Shown: positions 10,501 through 23,300 of the stretch, in pieces
Layout of the letters: every line of letters begins with the position of its first letter
How positions within the stretch are numbered: position 1 is the stretch's first letter
Assembly: GCA_002786025.1 (NCBI GenBank)
Contig: NHNW01000049.1
Coordinates: forward strand, 124,001 to 188,000
Source of the DNA: Zasmidium citrigriseum
Lineage: Eukaryota; Ascomycota; Dothideomycetes; Mycosphaerellales; Mycosphaerellaceae
Direction of reading: 5' to 3'
DNA length: 64,000 nt
Made by a program: the position numbers and the translations under genes
Notes under the pieces: generated by a model
Told to the model about the DNA's origin: nothing
Seen by the model: only the letters and a program-made list of their open reading frames with translations
The model's database searches: none

Positions 10501-11769
10501 CAGCTGCAAAGATAGGAATTGCCATACTCGCCGACATGACAGTGTTTCGTAGATCGATGAGATTTCGGACAGTCCGGACCTCTTGTTTGCGAAGATTTCG
10601 ATGGCGTTCGACAAAGGCAGTCTCCCATCCGAAGATCTTGATAAACTTCATCCCTTGAAGTAACTCTTGTGCCAAGGTGGCCCTCGAATCAGTGATCCTG
10701 GTGATTTTTGAACGTTGAGCAAGAGCAAGCTTCATCGCCCGAGTGACCAGAGGTGTCGCGATGGCAAGGACCATGAATCCGCAAAAGGCTCCATAGGAAA
10801 GATTGAAGTAGAGCAACATTAAGCTCAGTAGGATTGATATTGGAGCAGTCCATACTGGATGCAGAGTAGAGCATGCTTGGTCAATTCTCGCAGTGTCCGT
10901 AGACATGAGATTGGTGATCGTGCCGTCCGATGTGGCAGCCTTTGCGCGCGGGGAGAGTTTCATCGACTTTTGAAGAATCAGAGCCGCCAGGGCCGATCTA
11001 GCCTGTGCGCCCACCAGCATACTGTAATGGAGTGAGTGATTAGTGCAGAGACTTTGGAGGAGTTGCATTGATGCGATGGCCAACACAATGGCGACGCCCC
11101 TTGACAGAGGCTGCTTTTCCGTCTCATTATAGACACTCGTTGCGAATGCAATGAGATAGCGAAGTGCAAATGGTGTCAGAGCGTGGATGAAAGTCGACAG
11201 GAGTTGCGCTAGTCCACCAGCAAGCAGCTCAGCCTTGAATACTTCAGGTAATGTAGCTCGCAATGGATGACGAGACGCTCCAGCGGCATGTCTGGCGAGT
11301 GCCACATTCACTCTCCTGGAGAGCGTCTCGGAGCTTCTGCTTCGTGGTATGATCCAAATATCATCGAGCTCGATGGGTCTTTGGTGGCCTAGTCTGATAT
11401 CTATGTAAGCTCAGGATGCTCCTAATGTTAAAATGCATCTGTCGACATCCGTTGGGCCAGCAAAGGTACTCACCGGAGCAATGGAGTAACCCAAGCAAAG
11501 AACAACCAGCTCAACGCATTAGAGTCTTGTTTTGGCCAGACAGTTCTCCGGTCTCTCTCGCCCAGCCCGCCATTGTGGCCGATTGACGCTCTCTTTGAGC
11601 CCTTTGAGCGTGTGGCATCCAGTCGTGAAGATCCTGATCCAGTGGACTGTCTGGGTGTGAGGCCTGGGCGCCTTTGCATCACGGTGCAATCCAAGACGTT
11701 GAGTTGGTAGACCAGATGGCCTGATAAGGCATCTCCCACAGAACGAGCGTCCAGTCCATCACCGGTCAT
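7539..11769 (-). CDS. ABCC (MRP)-type full ABC transporter, 3 exons
   Basis: Exons 11769-11474, 11393-9860 and 9809-7539 give 1,366 residues; introns are 80 and 50 bp, both with GTGAGT donors. Acceptors were chosen by frame and family: joining yields WVTPLLRLGHQRPIEL at the first junction and NITFGQPFDDDLYNQV at the second, both matching ABCC consensus. Architecture is TMD1-NBD1-TMD2-NBD2 without an extra N-terminal TMD0. NBD1 has a Walker A variant GDVAAGKS (about 558), LSGGQ (about 648) and LLMDD. NBD2 has GRTGAGKST (about 1157), LSFGQ (about 1261) and TIFDEAT with the catalytic Glu. NBD1 carries Asp in the Glu position, as usual for asymmetric ABCC pumps. It is transcribed divergently from the NRPS across 655 bp, so it is the likely product exporter or self-resistance pump. 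Membrane location (plasma or vacuole) cannot be told. Confidence 0.92.
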
Positions 11770-12424
11770 CCTCTTTTAGAGCACGTGATATTCGAGATCC
11801 AAAGAGCAGCTGGCCAACGACCTTTCGAGGGGCTCTTGGAAACAGCCCTCGTCGAAAAGACCTGAAATGGGCGACATCTCGGAAACGGCCCCGTGGCGGT
11901 CCCATCTCGTGGGCGGCGGCCATCCTTCCACTGCAGCGCGCATGCATAGCGGCAGGAACCAACACGCTGCAGGCCTTGAGGCTGGTGATGATCGCGGAGG
12001 TGTGGGTGAGGAGTGAGCGTGGTGAACGTGAGGTCCGATTTCGCTCCTTTCAAATATTTGATTAAGAAAAACGGCTAGCCCTATATTTGGCTTGGCGTAT
12101 AATCAAGCACGAAGCTTAACGCGACGCCATGCGAGACGATGCCAGCAACAACAACATCATCGAAATCCTTCGCAGCTCCTCCACCACCTGCTGCTGCCCA
12201 CGTGTGGTGAGGCGAATGTCCGATTGCAAGAGTGATGCGGCTCTTAGCAAACAGGAATCGCGTACCTTGCCGAGCATCTCCACGACAAGAACAGTCAGCA
12301 TGCCATCGACAATGTCTTCCAACACCGGAACGCGTCTGAGGGACCGTGAAAGGCAGCAGAAGCCTGGCCATTCACCCTTCTGGGAGCCAGGCTGAGTACC
12401 TACTTCTCTATTCGCGCTTTCACG
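11770..12424. promoter_or_regulatory. Shared divergent promoter region, ABC transporter / NRPS
   Basis: 655 bp separate the two start codons. AT-rich patches sit near 12050-12070 and TATA-like words near 12081-12103 (CTATATTTGG, GTATAATC), plausible core promoter sites for the plus-strand NRPS. An upstream ATG at 12129 opens an 88-codon frame ending at 12395, 29 bp before the NRPS ATG; if transcription starts upstream of it, it would be an upstream ORF. No known factor site can be assigned with confidence. Confidence 0.55.
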
Positions 12425-14340
12425 ATGAGCGACCTCTCCAAGCAAGATCTGCTCCAGATCTGGACTTGGAACGCCACTGTGCCGGAGGCGATAGATGACT
12501 GCGTTCACAATGTTTTCTCTCGAACTGCCAAGAAATTTCCGAGCTCTCCGGCAGTCTGCTCATGGGATGGCGACTGGACCTTTGCCCAACTGGATGACAT
12601 CTCAAGCCAGCTAGCTCGCTATTTACTGGCATCAGGACTACATATCAACGAGGGAGAGGGACCTGCTGCGGTTCCTTTACTGTTCGAGAAATCGAAATGG
12701 ACTCTTCTTGCAATGCTAGCATGTTTCAAAGCAGGAGCAGCGGTCGTGGCACTGGATGTCAACCTTCCACTGGAACGATTGAAGTCAATGTTGCAACAGG
12801 TGAAATCGCCTGTAATGTTGACATCAAAAGCACAAAGTACCAATGGCTCTGTGCTGATGGGAAACGCGCAGGATATGAGGATCGTGCCCGTTCATGAAGA
12901 GATGCTCAAGGACCTCGAGCCGCAATCAGCGGCGTGTCAGTTGCCTGCGGTGCGCCCTTCTCAAAAGCTGTATGTGGTCTTCACAAGCGGATCAACGGGA
13001 CAACCGAAAGGAGCTGTCATAACACATTCGAACTTCTGTTCCGCAATAGTGCATCAGCATGTCGCGCTTGGCATCAGCCACCATACTCGACTTTACGACT
13101 ACTCTTCTTACGCCTTTGACGTCTCTTACGACTCACTACACGTCCTGGTCGCGGGCGGCTGTGTCTGCATCCCTTCAGAGGACGAGCGCCTGATGGACGT
13201 GTCGGGATCGATCAATCGACTTCGAGCGAACTATCTTCGATTGACACCAACTACGTCCAGACTGTTGGATGCAAGGACTGTGCCGTGTGCTGAGACGGTG
13301 AGCTTTATCGGAGAGCCTCTAAAAGCAGCAGACGTAGGTCAATGGCATGCACGGAAAGTACTGAACACATATGGACCGGCAGAGACTACCATCACGAGTA
13401 CCGCTTCCCACCTCAATACCGAGAGTGTTGATGAGCCGGATATTGGGACAGGTCTCGGTCTTGTTACTTGGATTGTGGATCCCGAAAGCAACAAGCTGAC
13501 GCCGGTTGGCGAAGTTGGTGAACTCTTGCTCGAAGGCCCGCTTGTTGGTGACGGCTACCTAGACGATTCCGCGAAGAATGCTGCCTCTTTTCTTCGGGAT
13601 CCGCCATGGTTGCTTGCTGGTGCTGACGCCCACAGCCTATCTGGACGACCTGGACAACTGTATCGGACCGGAGATCTGGTGCGATACACGGGAGACGCTG
13701 GAAAACTTGCGTTCGTAGGGCGCAAAGATAACCAGGTCAAGATACACAGCCAGAGAGTCGAGCTCGGCGACATCGAAAGCAACGTAGCACGGATCTTCGA
13801 GGATGCTAAGCCTCATGTCGTCGCAGAGATGGCCATACGGTCGAACAAGCGTGAGAATGACCTCGTGGCTTTCATCAGCAGTGGCACCGTTGCTTTCAAG
13901 GATCTCGCTGCCCTGGTGCAGGGCGTTGATTTGGATCAAGCGTTGGCAGAGCGTGTGCCGCAATACATGATACCTCGAGCTCTGGTGCCTCTCGAGGCTA
14001 TGCCAATCACGCCGACGGGGAAGACAGATCGGAGGAAGCTTCGCGACATGGCAGCAGCCATGGTTGAGGAAGAGTCAACGACATCTGCAGTCTCTGGTCG
14101 AACACATGAGTCTTTGACTGAATTCGAACACTCTCTACAGCAACTTTGGGCAGACATTCTTGACATAAAGAAGCCCAGCATTAGAAAGCAAGACAGCTTT
14201 CTCCGACTTGGGGGCGATTCACTCAAGGCCATCAAATTGTCAGCCTTGGCACGCTCTCGTGGGCTGAGCCTTGCGGTGCCGGAGATTTTGAAGCAGCCCG
14301 TCTTATCTTTGCAGGCGCAAACAATGGCGCAAATAGCTGC
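12425..14340 (+). other. NRPS module 1 (A1-T1), loading module
   Basis: A1 spans about residues 1-570, with VVFTSGSTGQPKG (A3 core) near 181 and PTGKTDRRKL (A10). The carrier core LGGDS has Ser599. By-eye alignment to the GrsA pocket gives the ten-residue code D-V-D-T-S-I-T-I-T-K. Asp at the first position indicates an alpha-amino acid. The amino acid itself is not assigned. Confidence 0.8.
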
Positions 14341-17300
14341 AAGTCCCGATAATCAGGAAATTGAGCCGTTCAGCCTGCTGCCGGCCGACGCCATCAGGGA
14401 TGATTTCAGGACGCAGGCAGCAATGCTTTGTGGAGTTGAGCCAGAGAAGATCGAGGATGTGTACCCTTGTACACCCATGCAAGCAGGACTGCTCGCCCTC
14501 TCGAGCAAGCAGGCAGGCGACTATGTGGCACATGCGAAGCTACGATTACAGCCCGCAATCGATGCCAACCAATTCAAATCAGCGTGGGGGAAGGTCGTTC
14601 ACGCAAACCCCATTCTGCGTACCCGCATTGTTGATCTGTCTGGAGTGTTGGCTCAGGTAGTCGTTGACGAAACTGTCCAATGGCAGGAAGACGCGACTTT
14701 CAGAAGAGACATCATGGGCCTTGGTACGCCTCTCCTTCAGGTCGCTTTGGCTTGCGGCCCACAAGATGAATCCTGGACCTTTGCTTTTACGATGCATCAT
14801 GCCTTGTACGACGGATGGTCCATGAACGCCTTGCTCGGGCGTGTGGCAGAGACGTACATAGGATCCGTCACCCGCCCACTTTTGCCTTTCCGACACCTCA
14901 TCAATCACATCGTACGTGTGGACAGCGCAGAAGCGCAAGAGTACTGGAATTCGCAATTTGAGGGCCTTGACTCGCCGCAATGGCCGCAATTGCCATCAAA
15001 GGGCTATCAGCCTCGATCAGACAGAAATCTTCAGCACTCAATGCCTGATCTTGCATGGCCGTTAGGAGACATCACTCCAAACAGCATCATCAGGGCCGCT
15101 TGGGCTTTGCTTGTTGCAACTTACACGGGCAACAGCGATGCCACCTTTGGAGCGGTGTTACTCGGCCGACAGGCACCTGTTGCTGGCATCGACGCTATCA
15201 TGGGCCCTACGATATCGACTGTGCCGATTCGAGTGAAAGTATCGCCTCCCGAGTTGCTCCGTGCGCTTTTGTCTCGCATTCAGGAGCAGGCCACTGAGAT
15301 GATACCATTTGAGCAGACTGGGCTTCTCGAGATCCAGAAGACTTCTCCAGATGCTTGTCAATTCCAGTCGCTTCTCATAGTGCAGCCAGAGGTCAATGCC
15401 GAGGATGACTTGCGATCCACTAATCAAGTCTTTGCCGGCTCAATTCGGAAAGATGTTGTCGAGGGTCTGGCTGGATTCTCGACATATGCTTTGACCATCC
15501 AGTGCAATCTGAGCGCAAAGACCAGAGGCCTGGATATCGACGTCTCTTTTGACTCTGCGGTAGTCAGCGAGGCAAAGGCGCGGAGAGTAATATCGACTTT
15601 CGACACTATACTCAGGCACATATGCTCCCAAGGCGCTTCAGAGCTCCCGACAGCACAGATCAAACGAATGAGTATCCATGATCGGGAAGATGTGGCCGAG
15701 TGGAATGCAATCCCACCACGTCACGCAGAAGAAGACATCATGGATGCAATTCTGCGAAACATCGATCACGCACCATCTTCTCCAGCAGTGTGTACCTGGG
15801 ATGGCGAGATGACTTATCGAGAGCTAGACGAGCTTACGGCCATCGTTTCCCAAGCTCTCCAGTCTGCAGGAGTAAGCCAAGGTCACACAGTGCCCCTGAT
15901 CTTCGAGAAGAGCATGTGGATGACCGTCGCAGAACTCGCTGTCGTCCGCATTGGAGCGGCGTGTCTAAATCTTGATCCCGGCCTACCACTGGAAAGGCTT
16001 CGATACATGGTCGACCAGGTTGACCCAGCGATCATCCTTTCATCGAAGTCAATGGGATCCATGGCCCGTCAGCTTGTCGATGTGCCGATAATGACCTTGT
16101 CCAGAGAAGAAGTTTCCGGCCTCCCAGAAGTTCATTCTCCTCTGACACCAACCCTTGTGGACCCTGAGACTCCAGTATACATCCAATTCACATCTGGGAC
16201 AACGTCCGCTCCGAAAGGCACAGTCATCACACGCAGCAACATTTTAAGTGCGTTTGCAGCTCAACGAGATGCCTTTGGACTGGACAGCACCGCGAGGGTC
16301 TACGATCACAGCTCATATGGCTTTGACATCCACTGGCTGAACATGTTCTACACACTCGGCTGCGGAGGTTGTCTTTGTGTGCCTTCCGCTGAGGATCGTT
16401 TGGACGATGTATCAGGCAGCATCCTTCGCCTCAAGGCCAATTGGGCACTTTTGATACCCAACGTCGCTCGATTCCTTGACGAAGCAACTCTGCGTTCTAT
16501 GCACAGACTATTCCTCGGTGCTGAGTCTGCTTCTCTGGACCAAATGAAACGGCTCAGTCAGTTCGTCGAAACCACCATGGCTTATGGTCCGTCCGAAACT
16601 ACCATAGCTGCAACTATTGCCAAACGGTTTGCAGATGGCATGACTCCAAGGAACATCGGTCGAGGGGTCGGTGTGACAACGTGGATCGTTGATCCAAACG
16701 GTGAACATCTGAGTCCAATCGGTGCGGTAGGCGAGCTCTGGCTACAAGGACCACAAGTTGCCTGCGGCTATCTTCACAACCCGGGGAAGACTGCTGAAGT
16801 CTTCTTCTCGGATGTGCCTTGGCTGACTGATCTACCAAAGGAGTGCCAGGGACATGGCCGACTCTACTCCACTGGTGATCTCGTGCACTACAACGATGAC
16901 GGAGACATCATCTTCATCGGCCGCAAAGACACACAGGCCAAGGTGAGGGGCCAAAGAGTTGAGCTGGACGAAGTTGAGTACCACTTGCGCTCCTCAACAC
17001 CTTTGAGCAACAACGAACAAGTTGAAGTTGTTGCTGAAGTGTTCACGCCGGTCGATGGCGAGTCTTCAATCCTGGCTGCATTCATTGCAATGCCCGACGG
17101 ACTGAGAGAAGCCATGTGGGAGGCTTTGGCATCGGTTGACAGTTTGCTCGCTGGAGTTGCTCCCAAATCGATGATCCCGTCGGCCTACATTCCACTGGAA
17201 CGAATGCCAATATCGACAACTGGGAAGACCGATCGTCGAAAGCTGCGTGAGCTTGGCTCGTCCATAAGCATTGAAGAGCTTGGCGCCTTGCATCCAGCAC

Positions 17301-20300
17301 GGTCCAAGCAGAGAACACTGCCCTCGACAGAGATGGAAGTCACCCTGCAACAGCTTTTCGCCGAGATCCTGCAAGTCGATGCTGCGACTATTGGTGCCGA
17401 TGACAACTTCTTTACGATCGGTGTCGACTCGATCGTTGCCATGCGCATTGTTGGTGCCGCTCGCCAGCGAGGATTGAGGATGAGTGTCAGTGACATTTTC
17501 ACAAACCCAAGGCTGAGCGATCTTGCTCGGAAGGTGCAGATTTCTAATGATGATGTTCCCCAACAAGATCCTGAAGCTTTCTCGCTGCTGTCCAGTAGCC
17601 TGGACCCAGTACTGGCCCGCGAAAAGGCTGCTATGCTGTGCGGAGTTGAAGCAAGGTGGGTGAACGACATCTATCCCGCAACCGCATTGCAGGAAGGACT
17701 AGTCGCAATGACAGTAAAGCATGCCGGTGACTACGCTCTGCGGTTGGTCCTGGATCTCCACCACGATATCGACGTACCACGCCTCCGATCAGCTTGGCAA
17801 CGTGTGCACGCAAGGCTCTCTATCTTGCGAACAAGAATTGTCGGGCTCGATATGCCCGGCCTTCATATTGCCCAAGCTGTCATCGATGAGCCGATGCCTT
17901 GGTCTGAGTACGGCAGTTTGAACGATTGTATGCACCAAGAACGTCCCATGGGCCTGAATCAACGGCTCTGCTACTTCTCGATCGCTTCCGACACCAAACG
18001 GGGAAAGAGGTTCCTTGTGGTCTTGCTCCACCACGCTTTGTACGATGGCTGGTCTATGAACCTCATACAGGAAGAAGTCGTCAAAGAATACCTAGGCCAG
18101 CCAGTACAGACTTTCGCATCTATGGCTCGCTTCGTTGGCCATACTAATGGTCTTCAAGGTCAGCCTGAGTTCTGGAGAAGCCGTCTGGAGGGCGCAGAGA
18201 CCTTGCCATTTCCCGCATTGCCTTCGATACCCTACCAGCCGCGAGCAGATGGCAGATTTGAGCATGACATCTCAGTCGACTGGTCAAAGGTCTCTGTCAC
18301 GCCTTCGAACGCAATACGTGCCGCATGGGCCATTCTGCTTAGCCGATACTGCGACACCGACGATGTGGTATTCGGTGCTACTGTCTCCGGTCGACAGGCT
18401 GCTGTAGCCGGAATCGACAATATCGCTGGCCCCACTCTGGCAACCGTACCAGTGCGTGTCACACTAGACCGGGATTTGGGTATCGACGAACTACTGCACA
18501 ATGTCCAGATGGACGCTTTATCGACGATTCCATACGAACAGTTCGGCATTCAGAACATCCGAAAGTTGAGTGACGATGCGGAGCCTGCGTGCTCTTTTCA
18601 GACGATCGTGGTCATTCAGCCAAAGTCTGCGCGGGAAGGAACTCCATTCGACATCTTCGGGAAGGCGGTGGATGGTGAAGATGTAGGTACTTTCAGTACT
18701 TACGCCATCATGCTCGAGTGCGAGCTCAATTCCAGCGGAGTGCTCGTTCGCCTCTTGTTCGACTCGCAAGTAGTCACTGCGAAGCAGACTCGGCGCCTGG
18801 CTCTACAGCTCGATCGTATTCTCGGCCAGCTGTGCACCAAAGCAAAGCAAGCGATTCAAGTTGGAGACGTCGATTCTCTCACAGACGAGGAGCTGTCTGA
18901 AATCGGGGCTTGGAATGAAATCCTGCCCGAGTCTGATGACCGGTTGATGCACGAAGTGATAGACCTCGTCTGCCAAGCCCAGCCTGATGCGCCGGCTATC
19001 GCCGCTTGGAATGGTGGTCTTTCCTACGGCGAACTGTCGACCTTGTCAAACGGACTTGCGTCTCGCCTAATTCGACATGGACTCCAACCAGGCCAAGTCG
19101 TGCCTTTGTGCTTCGAGAAGTCCCTCTTCATGCCCGTGGCTGCTCTTGCAGTTTGGAAAGCCGGTGAAGCTTGCGTAGCTTTGGATGTCACCCAGCCTGC
19201 TGCACGCCTGCGGACCATTGTCGGGCAGCTTAACGCCCCAATGATCCTGTGCTCTCCGGAGCAGAAGTCACTGGCCATGACACTGGGCGATGTACAAGTA
19301 CTGGCCGTCGACCAAATTCTACTGGATGCACTCAAGGGCTCACCCGCAGGACTAGCGCTGCCGTCCATCCCTGCCACTAACCCTCTCTACCTAGCTTTTA
19401 CCTCCGGCTCGACTGGTGTGCCGAAAGGTGCCATCATATCTCATGCTAACGCTGTCAGTAGTTGCAAACATCAATTGGAGCCCCTTGGCTTCCATCCTGG
19501 TGCAAGGGTATACGACTTTGCCTCGTAAGTAGTTATAGTCTTTACCTGCAACGTTTAACTAACACTGAACTAGCTATGCCTTCGATGTTGCCTGGGGCAA
19601 TCTCTACCGCACGTTCTGTGCCGGAGCTTGTCTCTGCATACCCTCAGAACCTGATCGGAGAAGCAAGATCGCTGGATCTTTCACAGCCTTAAACGCAAAC
19701 CAGGCCTCTTTCACTCCAACCATGGCAAGGCTGTTCGCGCCATCCGATTTACCGTCACTGCAGACTCTGAGATTTGGAGGAGAAAAGCTGGAAGAAGCTG
19801 ACCTTGCTCGCTGGCGAGGCAGTGTGAAGACGCTCAACGTGTACGGTCCTGCGGAATGCACACCAATCAGCACCATCGCTTTTACAGACTCCCCTCCAGG
19901 CTCAAGCGCAGGAATCGGTCAGGGCTTCGGCGTCTGCACGTGGATCGTTGACACTAAAGATCATACCAAGCTCGTTCCAATCGGCGGCATTGGCGAGCTG
20001 TGGCTGGAAGGACCACTGGTCGGCCAGGGATATACTGATCCAGAACAAACATCCAAGGCATTCCGCAAACAAGCTCCTTGGATACCACAAAGCAAGCTAT
20101 CCTGGAATCGCCAATACGGACCTTTCTACAAGACAGGCGATATCTGCAAGTACAACGCCGATGGAAGCTTACTGTTCATTGGTCGCAAGGACTCCCAGGT
20201 CAAGATAAGAGGTATGCGCGTGGAACTGGGTGATGTTGAGCATCTCATCAGGCGACATCTTCCAGTCGGCAAGGATATCCAGGTGGCCGCAGAGGTGCTC

Positions 20301-23300
20301 ATTCCAAAGGACGCGAATAGCTCTTGCCTGGTTGCGTTCCTCTCAAGCCCGGAGATCGAGGTCCCTAAAGGTGTCGAAGGTGACAGCATGAAGATTGTCG
20401 TCAGTCACATCGACTCTGAGCTTTCCCAGAATGCCCCATCTTCTATGCTACCCACCGCATATATCCACCTGGACGCCATCCCGAAAAATGCGAGTGGCAA
20501 GGTCAACCGGCGCCAGCTACGAGAGATTGGCTCCGCTATGTCTCTAGAGGAGCTTGCAGCCTTGCATCCCTCACGAACTGAACGATATCCACCCCAGAAC
20601 CCTCGAGAATCTCAGATCAGAGATCTGTACGCTTCAGTCCTGGGCATTGATCCAAGTGCCATTGGACGAGATGACAGTTTCATGCGGATCGGCGGCGACA
20701 GTATTGCTGCTATGCGTCTCAGTGCTGCAGCGAATGGAAGTACTCCGCCACTGAACATCTCAGTTGCGGACGTTTTCAGCCATCCACGAGTCAAGGATCT
20801 TGCCGCCGTCGCGGAAGAGATCGCGGATGAGTCGAAGGTGCTACCGATCGAGCCATTCTCGCTGTTATCGGCCAAGCATGATGCTGCGGCAGTTCGTCAA
20901 GAGGCTGCTGCTTCATGTCCTGGAATCTCCACCGAGCAAGTTCAAGACGTCTATCCATTGACTCCGCTGCAAGCTGGACTGATGGCGCTCACGACTAAAC
21001 AACCAGGGGACTATGTGGCACACTTTCGACTGGAGCTGCATCAAGATGTTGATGAGACTCGCTTTCAAAAGGCCTGGAAGGCCGTTGCCGAGACCTCTAT
21101 TCTGCGCACACGTATTGTCGACCTGCCATCGTGCGGTGGTTTGATGCAAGTTGTCATCGACAAAGCCATTGACTTAGAGGTTGCTGAGGGGCTCAATGCA
21201 ATCGAAGCTGCATGGTCTGGCCAGACGATCGGTCTTGGAACACCTCTGGTCAGGGCAGCTCTCGATTCACAAGGCGACAAAAGAATCTTCTGTCTAACCA
21301 TGCACCACGCAGTCTACGATGGATGGTCGCTCTCATTGCTGCTCAAAGCCATTGAGAAGGCGTACCTTAGTGTTTCATCGTCACTAACGCCATTCAACCT
21401 CTTCATCAAGCACTTGTCAGAAACGAGCACTGCGGATTCTGAGAAGTATTGGCAAGAGCAGTTCGAAGGAGCGGAAGCCATCCAATTCCCGAACATCTCT
21501 TCGGCTGGACCAGATTACGTTCCCAAGTCAGACCAACGAAGGACAGTCTCTGTGCACAATCTGACCTGGCCCAAAGCGAATGAGTTCACCATTGCTAGCT
21601 TGGTGCGCGCGGCGTGGGCTCTCTTGATCGCACATTACACTGCTGTCGACGAAAGCGTGTTTGGCGCCGTCGTCACTGGCCGGCAGGCACCCGTGGTCGG
21701 TATCGAGGAAATTGCTGGGCCAACACTAGCCACCGTGCCCGTCCGAGTGACTTTCGATCCACAAGGCTGCGAGACCGTCGAGGATGTGATCGCTCGCATC
21801 CACCGCCAAACTGTTGAGATGACGCCTTTCGAACAGCATGGCCTCCACAATATTCGACGACTCGGTTCGTACGCGGAGCAATGCTGCAATTTTCAGTCTT
21901 TGCTGGTCATTCAAGCTGCCAGTGACCAATCTGGAAGCCGCGTCTTTGCGGCCCTTGATGATGTTGATGATGGCCCTGACGCCTTCTCCTCTTATGCCGT
22001 CTTGCTTGACTGCCAAGTACAGTCGAGTGCACTCAGGGTCCGGGCCAGCTTCGACACAAACCTGCTTTCCGAGGAACATCTCGACGGGCTCCTGGATTCG
22101 TTTCAGTCCATTATTCGACAGCTATGCACTGTTGATCTGGCAAAGACCCATGTCCGGGAAGTTGAGGTTGCGAGCAAAGACGATCTCGAGAGAATCAAGC
22201 ATTGGAACGCGATTGTGCCTGAACCGGTCGACCAGTGTGTCCATGACTTGATCTCCAACAGAGCTCAGACTCATCCTGGAAAACAGGCTGTCTGCGCTCA
22301 CGACGGAGTGTTGACCTACTCTGAGCTTGATCATTACGCTACTCTCCTGGCCCATTATCTGGTCAAAACGCACCACGATGGGAAGCCTACCGATACTCCT
22401 GCGGTTTTGCCTATCCTAAGCGAGAAGAGCATGTGGGTGCCGGTGTGCATGCTGGCGGTTGCAAAGGCTGGCCTTGCGTTCGTGACTCTCGACGCCAACC
22501 AGCCCCGAGCACGCTTGACCACTATCATTCAACAGGTCGGCCCGAGGGTGCTGCTCACTACTCCTCCAAGCACAGCCCTGGCACGCTCACTCGAGAAGTA
22601 TGTGTTCGAATTGAGCATCGAAAGCTTGGACTGCCTGTCCGAGGAGCTAGAAGGACCACTTCCGATCGTCTCACCATCCGCCCTGCTCTACATTGTATTC
22701 ACCAGTGGAAGTACAGGGACGCCAAAAGGGGCTTGCATTTCGCACAGCAACTTCGCAAGCGCAATCAACCATCAGCAACAGGCGCTCGGCTTCAACTCAG
22801 ACTCCCGCGTCTATCAATGGGCATCGTATGCCTTTGATGTGTCAGTCTCTGACTGTTTGCATACTCTCTCTGCCGGTGGGACGCTGTGTATACCTTCTGA
22901 GGAGAATCGACTGCACAATGTTGCCAGATCCGTTCGCGAGCTCGAAGCGAACTACATCCACATGACCCCGACAACGTCTCGCCTCATAGACGACGTGCCG
23001 CAGCTGAAGACCATTCATTTCAGTGGCGAGCCGCTGACACGAAACGACCTTGTGAAGTGGAATAATGGACGTCGCTCCGTTCTTCAGTCCTATGGGCCAG
23101 CCGAATGCTCAGTCACTGCCACCATTGCTCGCTTCGGGTCCCCCAACGATCCCAATGCAAAGGGCGAGCCGAGTATTGGGGGAGCCATCGGCGGTGTCAC
23201 GTGGGTCGTGAACCCATCCACAGGACAGTTGGCTGCCATTGGAGCAATCGGCGAGCTATTCATTGAGGGTCCGCTGGTAGGGCAGGGCTACTTGAACGAC

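Noticed and set aside
12129..12395. 88-codon frame as a protein-coding gene
   Set aside because: Low-complexity Ser/Thr/Arg composition with no domain or signal peptide. It is kept only as a possible upstream ORF of the NRPS.
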